From: Anisus vortex
Lineage: Eukaryota; Mollusca; Gastropoda; Planorbidae
Assembly (NCBI GenBank): GCA_949126835.1
Contig: OX421499.1
Location: forward strand, 23,126,990 to 23,190,989
Direction: 5' to 3'
DNA: 64,000 nucleotides
Shown here: in pieces, positions 10,751-22,200 of the stretch
Numbering within the stretch: the stretch's first letter is position 1
How the letters are laid out: each line of letters opens with the position of its first letter
Made by a program: the position numbers and the translations under genes
The notes under the pieces: generated by a model
Databases searched by the model: none
Told to the model about the DNA's origin: nothing
What the model saw: the letters and a program-made list of their open reading frames with translations, nothing else

Positions 10751-11330
10751 TAAAAAAAATATAAAACTAATTAATAATTTTAAACTTTACACACATGGGA
10801 CAAACCTAGTAAATTTAGCATAAATATATAAAATGCTTGAACAACTTTCTACAATTGTTTTTGTTTTAGACTTATTAGTTTTATTGTGTTTAGAAAGAAA
10901 TCTGTGTTTTTTTGGCTATGCAAAATAAATCAGGATTCAATGTTATAATTTAACATGAATTTAAAAAACATTTTAATTAAACAATTTTTATTTTTATTTT
11001 ACTGTAATTATTATTAGGCCAGTTGTTGTTTTTTGTTGTGTTGTAAAAGATTGTTGAAAAATGCCGATCCTACAAAGGGAACCGTGCTCCGGGTTCTTGA
11101 CAAAAGCTGAGTTAGTTCTATACCGCGTATCCGATTCTCAGGTGCCCGTTTCTGGACGCCTTATGTGAAAGTAGTTTTCTTTCTCCGTAATAGGCCTACT
11201 TCTGAGTGGTTTCTCTGTAAAGCACCTTTACTTTGGGTCTTGGTCCTCCCACTGCGATATATAATAAATGGTCTTATACATTATATTTTTTTTTAATAGG
11301 CCTATTATGGTGGTAGAGCAGGTTTACTTT
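10751..11330. other. AT-rich intergenic DNA
   Basis: No gene seen. Two taggccta-type palindromes lie near 11190 and 11298. Confidence 0.45.
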
Positions 11331-11403
11331 TAGGCTGTTGGCATGCTGAATGAATTCAAAAATTATACTTTGGCACTCTATTATCAAAAGGTTGCCGACT
11401 CCT
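11331..11403 (-). mobile_element. Truncated end of the CAGGGGTCGGCAACC hAT family
   Basis: A 73-bp end fragment starting at ggctgttggca and ending aggttgccgactcctgg. A fragment starting at exactly the same internal point occurs at 39287-39360. Confidence 0.75.
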
Positions 11404-11440
11404 GGTATATTATCTTATACATTACAGACGCTTCTTCTAT
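11404..11440 (-). repeat. LINE/SINE 3' tail fragment
   Basis: cttatacattacagacgctt, followed by cttctata, matches the reverse complement of the LINE tail at 42601-42637. Confidence 0.6.
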
Positions 11441-11449
11441 AATTTTTAA

Positions 11450-11605
11450 GGTGGGTCAATGCAAGTATTTACGATGGTCTTGGTCAATGTAGCCCATAGT
11501 GGGCCATAGATCTCTATAGCGCAAAAAAGCTTTTTTTTATTAGAAAAAAAAACTATACTTCTTATATCTACAAGTGGGTCAAATTGACCCATATAGCTTT
11601 CAATA
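11450..11605. repeat. Dispersed repeat, second copy at 20032-20183
   Basis: Starting at gtcaatgcaagtatttacga and ending ctttcaatagcat, this ~155-bp block matches 20032-20183 with scattered differences. Both copies lie near tail sequence of the same LINE. Class unknown. Confidence 0.75.
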
Positions 11606-11795
11606 GCATCTTATCTTATCTTATACATTACAGACGCTCCTTCTATAAAGAAGATTATTGCACCCTACGCTCATCCGTGGTCCACGTCTGGTCTTGCATT
11701 TTGATTAATGGTTTAAATTATGTTAAGTTACTGGTTTTCCTGGTTTGTTCAGGCAACCCATTCCATGCCCGAATGACCATCCACAGGGTACACTA
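11606..11795 (-). pseudogene. LINE 3' end fragment, same family as 42045-42637
   Basis: The reverse complement starts at cattcgggcatggaatgggt and runs through the stop region to the tail gtctgtaatgtataagataa with an (ataag)n end. It matches about 42464-42645 closely. Only about 190 bp survive, a typical 5'-truncated LINE. Confidence 0.88.
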
Positions 11796-12185
11796 TCTAG
11801 CACATTTCAGTATCCCAATGTATTTTGTAACATTATAAATATATGTAAATAATGAAAACTCACAATAAAATTTTAAAGATCTAATAAAAAACAATAGACT
11901 TTTTAAGGGAGTATCGCGCCATTCCCAATGCACTTCGTTAAGGTGGCTATATTATTAAATTTGACGCCGCCTGACTATTCTACGAACATTATCTCATCGC
12001 TTCCCCTCCCCCTTCCTCCACTATAAGTCGTGTCGATGACCGCGTGAATATAGTAAGCCAATTGACAAGGCCGCCTACCTTCGCCAATGATTTATCATCT
12101 TCCACCGCCCTTGACTGATCGCTAGAGGAGAAATTTTAATCATATCATTGTATATATATTTACTCGATAATACTGGAATGAATAT
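11796..12185. other. Intergenic DNA
   Basis: No gene or repeat recognised. Confidence 0.4.
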
Positions 12186-12452
12186 GGGACACGGTGCAAA
12201 GCGTTCGACTGGCGTACCGAAGGTCCTGGGTTCGAATCCTGGTGAAGGCTAGGATTATTCCCTGGACTTGAGGGTGTCCCTAAGTCTACCCAGCTCTGAT
12301 GGGTGCCTGAGTTTAGTTAGGGTGAAGTAAATGCGGCTGGGCATTGTACTGGTCACACCATTACCCTAGTATGCCGTGACCACAGAAATTGGTGGACGCT
12401 CCATTACCGGCCCTATGAGTCAATTTGGTCTGACGGGTTTACTTTTCTTCAC
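12186..12452 (+). repeat. tRNA-derived SINE, family B (full-length)
   Basis: Head with A-box-like sequence and a perfect B box (ggttcgaatcc, about 12229-12239). The body contains tacccagctctgatgggtgc and gcggctgggcattgtactgg, followed by a T/C-rich tail. Other copies are at 23824-23990, 45780-46085 and (reverse) 60555-60745. A pol III internal promoter is expected from the A and B boxes. Confidence 0.9.
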
Positions 12453-12457
12453 TGAAA

Positions 12458-12787
12458 TGAATAGCGGCTCATTACAATAGTATGGAGCCAATTAAGTGTG
12501 CAGTAATTACTTCTAGGCGACTATGAATAGCGGCTCATTACAATAGTATGGAGCCAATTAAGTGTGCAGTAATTACTTCTAGGCGACTATGAATAGCGGC
12601 TCATTACAATAGTATGGAGCCAATTAAGTGTGCAGTAATTACTTCTAGGCGACTATGAATAGCGGCTCATTACAATAGTATGGAGCCAATTAAGTGTGCA
12701 GTAATTACTTCTAGGCGACTATGAATAGCGGCTCATTACAATAGTATGGAGCCAATTAAGTGTGCAGTAATTACTTCTAGGCGACTA
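12458..12787. repeat. Five perfect 66-bp tandem copies
   Basis: The unit starts tgaatagcggctcattacaa and ends ttctaggcgacta. Five consecutive copies look identical base for base, exactly 330 bp. The array begins directly after the SINE tail. Such identity points to very recent amplification or to assembly duplication. Confidence 0.97.
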
Positions 12788-13501
12788 ACTCGTTTATTTC
12801 AGCAGAAAAAAAAAAGAAAAGGAAAAGACAGAGAATGTGGAAAACAATTCGGGCAATAGGCCTATATAAAAAAAAAGTTTATAAGAGCTAAACTCTAAAC
12901 CGGGGACAAATCTATGTGTGTGTGGGGGGGGGGTGGTGGGGGTGGCGGCTGAACCCCTTTCTTCCCTCACCATACTATTGAAATGTTAAATTTTTTGTTC
13001 CTAATTCTTTCTAGTTAAAAAAAAATAAAAAAAAAATAAATAAATAAAAATTACCGAATTTGCGAACCAATGCTTGTCACATCTAATCTCAGCCCCACCT
13101 CCACAAAATTCTTAGTTTCGACCCTGCTCTAGACCATGGGTAAAAAAAAACCTTTTTAGCAGTCGGGCCAGTTTTTAAGAATAACATTTTCTTTCGTGAG
13201 ATTAATACCTTCAAAGTTCACTGGTTCACTATTCTGATGACCACAATCATGCCATATGGTTTAATATTTAATAAGGACCTTATAAATTAAATTCTCTTGA
13301 TGAATAATATCATGAAATTTCAGCATGAAAGTATTGACCTCAAGAGAAAATACTTCTTTTAATTTTTCTGTTTTGTTCAATTGAACATCAAAACCCCTGA
13401 TAAAAATCGCTTTGTGGCGGTATCTGTTGTATGGGTACTATCATCCAATGCTAGAGCATCTATGAATTATAAACTTGAATGCTTTAAAATTCAAATACAA
13501 C
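12788..13501. other. AT-rich intergenic DNA
   Basis: No gene seen. Poly-G near 12920, A-rich microsatellite-like sequence at 13020-13050. Confidence 0.45.
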
Positions 13502-13752
13502 CAGGGCTGTGGAGTCCGTAGATAAATGTTCCGACTCCAACTCCGACTCCTCAGATTTTTGTACTTCCGACTCCAACTCCGACTCCGACTTCAGGTACCA
13601 AAATTTCCTCCGACTCCGACTGATAAATAGTAGATAAATGTTCCGACTCCAACTCCGACTCCTCAGATTTTTGTACTTCCGACTCCAACTCCGACTCCGA
13701 TTCCAGGTACCCAAAATTCCTCCGACTGTTCGACTCCGACTCCACAGCCCTG
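13502..13752. mobile_element. hAT MITE with (CCGACT)n-like interior
   Basis: Ends cagggctgtggagtc and gactccacagccctg are perfect 15-bp inverted repeats. Flanks aatacaac and aatacaat agree at 7 of 8, an 8-bp duplication. The interior is two copies of a ccgactccaactccgactcc-rich block (about 120 bp apart). This explains the long serine/arginine-rich minus-strand frames, which are not genes. Confidence 0.93.
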
Positions 13753-14130
13753 AATACAATTTAACACCGTCCACACGCCCAGTAGTAGTTTGACGAGATA
13801 GGCTTACTGTTTAAAAATCGTTTTTTTTTTCTTTACCTCTTGACAGAGTAGCAGACGTTGCATCACTGGAAAGTGATAAATAGTAGGCTATGCCCATGGG
13901 CGCCCGCAGAAAATTTTCTAGGGGGGGGGGGGAATATTTTTAGTAATGTTTTAATGTAGTTTTAATTTACTGAGCGCATTTGTATGGTGAACGAACGGAC
14001 AGAACATTGAAGTAATTGTAGTACACTGTAGTAATGAAGGACATACTGTAGCAACACATTTTTTTATTACCATACAAAAAAACTTACTTTAAACAAACAA
14101 TATTGCAACGGAAATTTAAAATAAAATGTA

Positions 14131-14290
14131 TTATTTAAACAAGAACTGGAGTCGTCTGTTATCGCTACCAAACATATCTACAATTTTGTCCATAAACTCT
14201 TTTTTGTTGCTGTTCACGTTGTCTTTGTGTACTAACAACATGCACAATCTTGACAGACGTTCATCTGACATTGTAGATCTAAGCCATAGG
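14131..14290 (-). pseudogene. hAT transposase C-terminal piece (distal part)
   Basis: The minus strand reads LRSTMSDERLSRLCMLLVHK, then a helix-forming stretch, then NRRLQFLFK and a stop. This is the tail of the hAT family dimerisation domain, expected to follow an SFSTLRRIK-type segment. Here that preceding segment lies 2.1 kb away, at 16430-16506. The remaining part of the overlapping open frame (toward 14340) belongs to the inserted sequence. Confidence 0.82.
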
Positions 14291-15010
14291 TTTTCAACCT
14301 TTTTCGGCTCACCGCACCCTTTTAAAATCTTACCGCTCACCGCCCCCCAACTTAATTTTAATTAAACATATATAGGCTTATCATTAATTCTAAAACAAAT
14401 TTATTTGTATTATTAATTTAGAAATATAAGAGACTTATTTAATAGCACTATATCATGTAATTTCTGTAATTATTAATGTTTTAAATATAAACTCCTTAAA
14501 TGGACAAAACAATTAATGCAGGAAATGTTTATTTACAACTGTTTAACGTAAATTATTTTAATCCTCTAATAATTAAATCTTGTTATGAATACCACAATGT
14601 TGAATGTATATAAAGAAATAATAATAATTCAGTAAAATTTGTCACAAAACAGAACTTGTTCGGCATCACTATTGAATCAAACGTAGAAACATTTGTTAAT
14701 TAAAGGGAGATAATTATTTCGTTTCATTTGAGCTAATATTTCTGTTGTTTTTTTTCTTTTATAAAAAAGTATTAATGGCTAACATTTATAACTTTAAAAT
14801 GATCAAACTGTAAAAAGTATTTGAAAATTATATAAATATTATATGATTAAAGAATTTATATGTATATTTTTAAGCATTACAATAACTACTCAGTTTGTAT
14901 GATTACTACGTATCTATACTATACCCTTTAACGATAAATTGAATATTAATCTTAAAGAATTCAAACGGATTATAGTAAAACTGAGATAAAAATATCATTA
15001 ATATTAACAT
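14290..15010 (-). mobile_element. Nested hAT-type fragment
   Basis: Begins near a hAT-like end (ccataggttttcaacctttt). Further right, 14700-14830 is a reverse-complement match by eye to 9960-10100 (shared aaagggagataattat and ggctaacatttataac-type motifs), which is the interior of the CAGGGGTCGG hAT family. The far end is not resolved. It lies inside the transposon at 13895-16812. Confidence 0.6.
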
Positions 15011-15024
15011 GTGTTAGGGCGAAA

Positions 15025-15090
15025 GTGAACGGTCAGCAGGGTTGACAGTCCGGTGAACCAACAATAGGACCAGCTAGCCGCACACCATAT
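15025..15090 (-). repeat. SINE family A fragment
   Basis: gttgacagtccggtgaacca, followed by ggaccagct and ggccgc-like sequence, matches the reverse complement of the SINE head at 20644-20700. Truncated, next to LINE sequence. Confidence 0.65.
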
Positions 15091-15121
15091 TTACCAAGAC
15101 GCGTCACACAGCCATTTAGCA

Positions 15122-16425
15122 GATTTCGTTACATTATATAAGAACAAAGGGGACCGCAGCGACTGCAAAAAGACAGGAATCTCCCTCTTGAGCATAGTTG
15201 GTAAGATCCTTGCAAGAGGCACTATCAAGGCTGCAGGTGCTGTCATCTAGAGTCTATCCAGAGTCTCAGTGCGGTTTCAGAAGCGACTTATCCACTATAG
15301 ACATGATCTCCTCCATTCGACTGCTACAAGAGAGGTTCCGCGAGATGAATAAGCCATTATACATTGCTTTCGTTGATCTCACTAAAGCATTTGATATGGT
15401 CAGCAGAAGTGGACTCCTCAAACTCCTGGCAAAAATAGGATTCCATCCAAAACTGCTCTCTTTCATTGCCTGTTTTTTTTTTAGAAAACCAGGTGCACAG
15501 TGAAGTTTAATCAGAGCCCTTTGAAGTCCGCAGCGGTGTTAAACAAGACTGCGTACTTGCACCCACCTTGTTTGGAATATTCTTCTCGTGTCTACTGTAC
15601 TATGCTTATGGAGACTGCAACGAGGGTGTCTACCTTCACACAAGCAGATCTGGAAAGCTCTTCAATCTAAACAGGCTCAAAGCCAAAATCTCAAACAGTG
15701 CTCTCCTAGATGGGGAGATAAATAGTAGAATAGCTAAAGCCATGGGCACTATGGCGGCAAGATTTAACACACAAAAAAAAAACGAGTCTGGATGAACTCA
15801 CTGCTCACACGCTCCACTAAGTCACTAGTTTATCGAACATGCGTTCTGATTACCCTCCTGTACGGCTGTGAGACATGGAGCACATATTCCTGGGAGGAGA
15901 GAAAACTGAACACCTTTTACCTTAGGTGTCTCAGACTCATTTTAGATATAAGATGGCAGGACAGGGTTTCAATCGCAGAGGTCCTACGAACAGCAGAGTG
16001 TCAAGACATCCGTAATACTCTCAGTAACAGACGTCTCAGCTGGCTAGGTCATGTACGCCGAATGCCACAGGGTCGACTTCCACAGGACATTCTATATGGA
16101 ACGTTAGCTTCGGGACAGAGACCTGCTGGACGTCCAAAACTGAGATTTGCGGATGTCTGCAAAAGAGATATGAAACAACTCCAAATTGACCCAAACAGTG
16201 GGGAGATCATGGCGCAGGATAGACCCACTTGGAGGGCAGGAATCAAAGAAGGTTTCAGGCTTGCGGGAGAGGAGCACGCCAGAAAAAAAGACGGTGGTGA
16301 AAAATGTGGTCCACTCCGCTACATTCAATTGCAGCCAGTGTGACCGTGCCTGTACGTCCAGGATTGGCCTCTTTAGCCACATGAGGGCCTGCAAGGGAAA
16401 TGAATCGTCTCTCGGGACGTAAAAT
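15122..16425 (+). pseudogene. LINE ORF2 remnant with internal deletion, inserted in hAT transposon
   Basis: The 5' part encodes reverse transcriptase finger/palm sequence: TLYKNKGDRSDCKKTGISLL, then YPESQCGFRSDLSTIDM and AFVDLTKAFDMVSR. A frame change follows at about 15480. At about 15688 the sequence jumps from GVYLHTSRSGKLFNLNRLKA to a region well beyond the YxDD motif, so the catalytic centre has been deleted. The 3' part (15792-16340) holds TLLYGCETWSTY, LRLILDIRWQDRV, RLSWLGHVRRMPQGRLPQDI and a terminal CSQCDRACTSRIGLFSHMRA zinc-finger-like motif. Inactive. Confidence 0.92.
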
Positions 16426-16429
16426 GCCG

Positions 16430-16506
16430 ACGATTGTGCTGAACGATCGCTCCACCGTACATGTTGTTGCTGGTAATGTTAGCAAAACTAGTAAGGCATA
16501 CGGCAA
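16430..16506 (-). pseudogene. hAT transposase C-terminal piece (proximal part)
   Basis: The minus strand reads YALLVLLTLPATTCTVERSF followed by STI, the hallmark start of the hAT dimerisation domain (LLxLPxTTxxxERSFS). After STI the reading runs into antisense LINE sequence. The expected continuation, LRSTMSDERLS, is found at about 14285. The codons therefore mark the insertion point. Confidence 0.88.
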
Positions 16507-16812
16507 GGTAACAAGTCGATGAAATTTTGGCTACTTTTGTATTCTCGCGTTTTCCGAAAATCAAACTAACTCAAGACTTCACTATCAAAATTATCAATGT
16601 GGTATACCTGATTAATCCCCAAAGATAATGAGATCGATATGACAATGGAAGGAGTCACAGTTGTTACAATTAATTATAAATGTTTTAATTATTATTTTTT
16701 TTGTCTATTTTAGTCCAAATTTTTTTATATCTATCAATCAGGGGGGGGGGGCACTTTTCCAGGGGGGGGGCAAGTGCCCCCCCTTGCCCCCCCCCCCCTG
16801 CGGGCGCCCATG

Positions 16813-17666
16813 GCTATGTCTAATCAAATAAGGTTTCCCTTTCCACAACTTACACCATCTCCCCCGTCACACACTTTAATTAACACAACTGCAGTTGTAC
16901 CGGTACTAGTCAATAAAATGTCCAGTGTGTCGAATCAGCTCCAAAGGGGGGATAAGCCTTGCTAAAAATAAATCAGCTTTTCTGGTGTTGACTATGGCTT
17001 TGCACTGTGTTGAGGATTTAGCAAGCTAGATGCCACATGGTGCTTTATCGCAACTCTTCCTTAACCACAGCACAAATCACCAGACGATGCCACTTATTCC
17101 ACAGGCGTACGGCCACATGGGGGTAGGCTACATTTTCGTAATCATTTGTTGACTAAGCTATATCGCATGAAGAAAGATTTGTTTGGCTTCTTTAATTATT
17201 TTATATTGACTTCGGAATTGTTCATGCCATCGCAAGTTCTGCGTTCAAGATAAAAAGCTACTCGATAATAATTAAGATTAATAGCCTACTCGAATATATA
17301 CATTTTAATATCTTTGAATTACTGAAAAACTGAACGTCTTTCTTTCATTTTAGGGTGTTTCTTCTTTCAAAAGACCTTCAATAGGCTAAGTCGGTGGCAA
17401 TTATAATGTATTAGTTTTTACTTTGTATAAGCCTACTCTTCCTACTTCATCCATTGCGTTTAAACAACAACATGCAACAACAAACAAACAAAAACTTTAA
17501 TGAGAAGGACTCTAAAAAACTTACTTTAAAAGGTCTAAAAGATATTTGAAAAGGACCAACAAATGTCTGGTCAGTAAAGTCACGTTGTTGACATTTCAAA
17601 GCTTTGATTACCGGTATGTAATCCCTTGTAAGGATACTAAAAAACATCTTACTGATTAGGTCTTTG
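16813..17666. other. Intergenic DNA
   Basis: No gene seen beyond the right target duplication of the hAT element at 16813-16820. Confidence 0.45.
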
Positions 17667-18087
17667 GGGCCTTCCGTAAACGACGCCATGCACCTTGTGG
17701 AGTGGGAGTGTCAAACATTTGTAACGATGTGTGTGAGGAAAGAAGGGGGCGGGGGGTTTGAAACAACGTTACGTCACATTCCGTCACATCAAACAAATGT
17801 GCATCATTAAATAAAATGTCCACTTTAACTGGTTTAACTTAATTAACTACAGCAGGTCTAATTATATTTTTATTGTAATATTTATGCAACAATGAAAACA
17901 CAAGGGATTTGAAACATGCCGAAAAATGGAAACATGAGGAAATATTGAGGATTTTCTTTAGAGTGGGGTTGGGGTCCGAATTTTGTGACGTCATATTGGA
18001 ACGGGCCTGACATTTTTGTGACGTCTAGAGATGATGGGGGAAAAGGAGGGGTGACAAAATCGCATGACATCTTTTACGGACGGCTCC
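17667..18087. mobile_element. MITE with GGGCCTTCCGTAAACGACG-type inverted ends
   Basis: The left end ggggccttccgtaaacgacg is matched by the reverse complement of the right end (ggagccgtccgtaaaagatg), about 420 bp apart. Internal gtgacgtc, gtcacatt and polypurine motifs recur in related copies at 7452, 19276 and 38618. Non-coding. No clear target duplication. Confidence 0.75.
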
Positions 18088-19112
18088 TAAGCTTAATAAA
18101 CACGGTGACCATGGGTATCCCCGGTCTTGGTAGCAATTATAAGCCTACTAATTATAGTCTAATACCAAGGTCTAATGTTCCTGTTTGAATAGCAAATATG
18201 CATGAAAAATTCTTACATAGCCTACGCATCACGCATAATAACACATGATTAGGCTATTTATCATAGCTATACTTAATTGAAAATCTTCCTTTAAATTAAA
18301 CTAGAGATGTATTTTGCAAAAGCCTACTGAGGAAAAATTCCATAAATATGTAGGCTAATAGTAATAGCCAATTAGAAAATATATTATGTAGGCCTAGGCC
18401 TATTTAGACTTATTCGTAGGCTTAATTGAATTTCACGCGAGTTCGATAGTCAAAGATCTATATATCCTATTATACAAAAATATAGACTTTTATAGACTGT
18501 ATCTAATTGGACTAATACAAACTGTTTCTGAAAAGGGAAGTCTTATAAGATTTAAAGCTAATTTAAGTACTAGGCTACCATTCGAACGGTTTGTGTAGTA
18601 TAAATACATTCAATATGATAGGCCTGATAGTTTCAGCGTTTTAATTTGTTTGCTTGTATAGGCTATCATGTGGTGTATAATGTGTCACGTGCTTTAGATC
18701 AACATTTATTTTATATAAGCGAGTTTCACTTGATACGTTCAGCATAGATAGAAGTTAGCATAAGATTAATAAATTATAATGGATTTTCAATTACAGGTCC
18801 CCCCCCCCCCCCCTCCGCCTCTCAAACTCACAATAAACACCACAATGTTCATGTCCAAAAATAATTTTGCAACAATTTGTATTTAAATGTTGGCACGCTC
18901 CGATTGAAAAACACTTAAAATCATTATTTTTTACAAAGACCAAAGAGAATCCTTTATTAGAGCCTCCCACGTGATCGAGGGTAATCCCTCCCCCTTCCCC
19001 TACCCCGACAGTAGTGGTTAAACTAAAGGCCAGCGCACAGCAGGAATCAGAATAGATCGAAAGAGTGATTGCAAGTGGTCATTTCATTTCTGCAAATGAA
19101 TTCTTAGTGAAA
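18088..19112. other. Region upstream of RMDN1-like gene
   Basis: AT-rich. A poly-C run of 17 lies at about 18798-18814. A TATA-like tttatataag lies at about 18711, some 400 bp before the proposed start codon, but nothing proves it is used. The 5' UTR probably lies within the last ~100 bp or is spliced. Confidence 0.4.
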
Positions 19113-19203
19113 ATGGCCAGCATTTGGGTATGTCGGCTAATTAATCCTTGTTTGATTATTACAAGAGTGTATTTCAGTACTCAATCTAACCAGGCTTCAC
19201 GCG
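19113..19203 (+). CDS. RMDN1-like exon 1 (presequence)
   Basis: The ATG in aaaatggcc context opens 30 codons (MASIWVCRLINPCLII, then TRVYFSTQSNQASR) and ends in phase 1 at a strong donor, g|gtaagta. The next exon needs exactly one nucleotide, and the joined codon is GAC (Asp). It has no acidic residue and an R-V-Y-F-S-T motif resembling a mitochondrial processing site. It lies 5.6 kb from exon 2. Not recognisable by homology, so transcript evidence would settle it. Confidence 0.7.
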
Positions 19204-22200
19204 GTAAGTAGAATTATTTAAATACGCCTGATTAATTAAACTACTACTCTAGCGTTTGTTACAGCGTATCGTTAGGAGGCCGTCCATTAATTACTTCAAC
19301 AATTATTAGGCAATTTTACCCCTCCCCCTTGTCAACAATTAAAGTGTCAAACTCTAGACCCCCCCTCCCCATACAATTATGTCAAACAATAATTATCTCC
19401 CCTCCCCCTATTCGGTAAAAAAAAAATGGTATGCTTTGGTTTTTATTTCTAAAATAGAATAGAGATTGAAAGGTCTATAAATAATTGTACATAAGGGCAG
19501 TTAATCACAGCGACAGATAAACACACTTTCTTATATTATATTATATTATATTATATTATATTATATTATATTTGACCTCATTCATAGTTCTTTGAAGTTT
19601 ATAACATTTTTATCTGTAACTTATACAGGCCGGTTGTATATTTTCACACGGGGAACACCGGGAAATTTAGCTTGAATTTTATTATTATTATACACGTGTG
19701 GGTGTGTGCTAGCGATTAGTTGAGAGGGGGGGGGGGGTTACCCCACAGTTCTTTTTAGTAGCTCTCTGGTCGAAATTGGATGAAGGGGCGGGACTTCGTT
19801 TAGGCCTACAATGCTCTTGGCCCAGACCTGCGATCGGGCGGCGAGCGTCAATTCGGCCTTTTATCGTATATATTACAGACGCTCCTTGTAGGCCTACAAA
19901 GAAGATTATTATGCATCCTACGTACGCGTCATATTACATAATCCACTTATCACTAATATGTTATGTCTTCACTGGCCTTATCTCTTCGTCGTGTTTAACT
20001 GTAGGCTTATTCGACTACAATTTTAATGAACAGTCAATGCAAATATTTACGATGGTCTTGGTCAATGTAACCCATAGTGGCCCATACATCTATATAGGCC
20101 TATCTTGTTTTATTAGAAAAAAACAACTATTCTTCTTATATCTACAAATGGCTCAAATTGACCCTCATAGCTTTCAATAGCATTAGTGAATAGATTATTT
20201 AGAAAGAGCTTTTCAAATTAATTTGATAATGATGGTGGCACATTTTTTTTACAAATAGGCCTGATCGAAATTTAAATACAATTTTTAATGCAAGTTCCAA
20301 AAAAAATTTCAATATTAATTCGTTTACAAATTTTAATAACCAAGATAGCCTATGCATAAGACTTTTTTTTTTTGGAACTACTCGCAAAAATGGTAGGCTA
20401 GGGCCTACTGGCACAAGTAGTAGAGTCTAGATGTTTTCTTGTATAACTTTCTCCAGCGTCAGTGTCATTTCCATTTAGATCCCTTCTGCTGAGCTTGTAT
20501 CTTGTGCAAACTTTTGTCTATCAAAGAATTCATTTCTAGTTTCTTACTCAAGTTTTTTTTTATACAGAACCTTTAATTTTATTCTTCGTTCTATATGTGC
20601 TGGTAAAAGTCCTTTTGCTATCTACATAGATACATTGTTGATTATGAAGCCGGCTGGTCCAGCGGTTAGTTCACCGGACTGTCAACCAAAAACCAACGGA
20701 CAGGTCGAGGGTTCTATCCCTGCCACCGACGGATCCCTGTCGCCCTGCAGGAGTTTTGGGCCTAGTGGACGTAATACTCTTCTATCTAGAAGGAATGTCT
20801 GTAAACTTATAAGATACGTAACGTGTAGCACGTGCAGTAAACCTTTATTTTTCTGCAATTTCTGCGAACAATGGCTCACGACCTGTCTTAACAAAGATGA
20901 ATTTCTACTGCCCTGTTTATAGATAGTAGGCCATATAATATGGCCATATGTAAGACTGAACAGAATGTCGGGATAACGCATTTAACGCTCTTTTTGTTTG
21001 TTTAATTAATGTTGTGTGTGTATGTAGTTAAGAAAACGTAATAAATAAACTAAATAAAAAATAAATAAATTTAAAGAATAAATTAATAAAAATAGGGATG
21101 AATAGGGAATAAGGAAAACCAATTAGGAAGGGCGTAAGGCCATGATGTATATATACCTCCCCATATCGCAATATCCCATTTTTTAATTATTTAATTGCCA
21201 CTATTGGTAACTAATGGTAACATAATCTAGATCTAGGCCTATATTATTTTCCTATTTATTTTAATGTAATAAAAAAAAGTGTGTTTATCTGTCGCGGTGA
21301 TTAACTATCCGTATGTTTTAAGTTTTAAGTGTCGTGTGATTCATATTTTTATGAATGTATTCTTTAAATTTATTTATTTAAATTTTTATTGATTTTTTTT
21401 TAATTATTAAAATATTGTTTTAAAAATATTTCATTCACTGAACTATATTTTAATATTATATAGCTCAGTGGTTTCTTTAAACGAAGTGTCTTCCTACCCC
21501 AAAAAATTCAATTACGATAAGCCATTCATTTAGCCTACTATGAATGTGGGTGAACATAACAATCTCATTCAATGTATTAAACTAATAATTAGACTATTAG
21601 GCATAATGCCCGTTTCTTTATAAATATGTTAATATCAATACGCTCTACGTCTCTCGTTTGTACTTGTAGTTGGGTGGTCAAATAACAAGCCCGCCAGAAT
21701 AATATCTTCCAAATTCCGAATGTGTCCGGCGATATATTGCCACACAGGCATGTTTTAAATGGTATGGCATAGTGTATATTACTGGCCAACAAAAAAAATA
21801 TTTGGTCCCTTTAGGCAACCAGCTAGATAGAACAAATTATTGGTCTATCTAGGCCACTATATATATATAGCTAGAGACCCCATTTTTTTGGGGCATCTAG
21901 ACCGCCAGCTAGATACCCCAAAAATTTGGGCTCTTTAGACCGCCAGCTAAATACCCCAAATTTTTGGGGCATTTAGGCCGCCAGCTAGATACCCCAAATT
22001 TTTGGGGTATCTAGCCTCTTCCTTCTTTAAAGACCAAGTGAACAGGTTTCCGTGTCAAGCACGCAAACTATTTAAATGGGTGTATTAAATGCTAAAAAAT
22101 CATTTTTACAAAATATTAAACTCAAATTTCAAGTAATTAGCTCAATAAATTATCATTTAAATGTGTGTTTTTTTGGGGGGATGAAGTAAACAATTCTCGT

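Larger units (their letters stand above)
13895..16812 (-). mobile_element. 2.9-kb hAT transposon with split transposase and nested insertions
   Basis: Terminal inverted repeats catgggcgcccgcag and ctgcgggcgcccatg are perfect over 15 bp. The 8-bp flanks gctatgcc (13887-13894) and gctatgtc (16813-16820) match at 7 of 8, diagnostic of hAT insertion. The minus strand carries two pieces of one hAT dimerisation domain (about 16430-16506 and 14131-14290) separated by about 2.1 kb of inserted sequence. Both ends also hold long G or C runs. The catalytic N-terminal part is missing, so this is a deletion derivative that later received insertions. Confidence 0.9.

Noticed and set aside
12186..12260. Functional tRNA gene
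   Set aside because: A and B boxes are present, but no cloverleaf closes and the body continues as a multi-copy SINE. The same applies at 20644, 23824 and 58030.
13484..13774. Serine/arginine-rich minus-strand open frames
   Set aside because: They are translations of the (ccgact)n-like interior of a hAT MITE with clear ends and target duplication.
20635..20981. Open frames on both strands
   Set aside because: Lie wholly or mostly over a tRNA-derived SINE.
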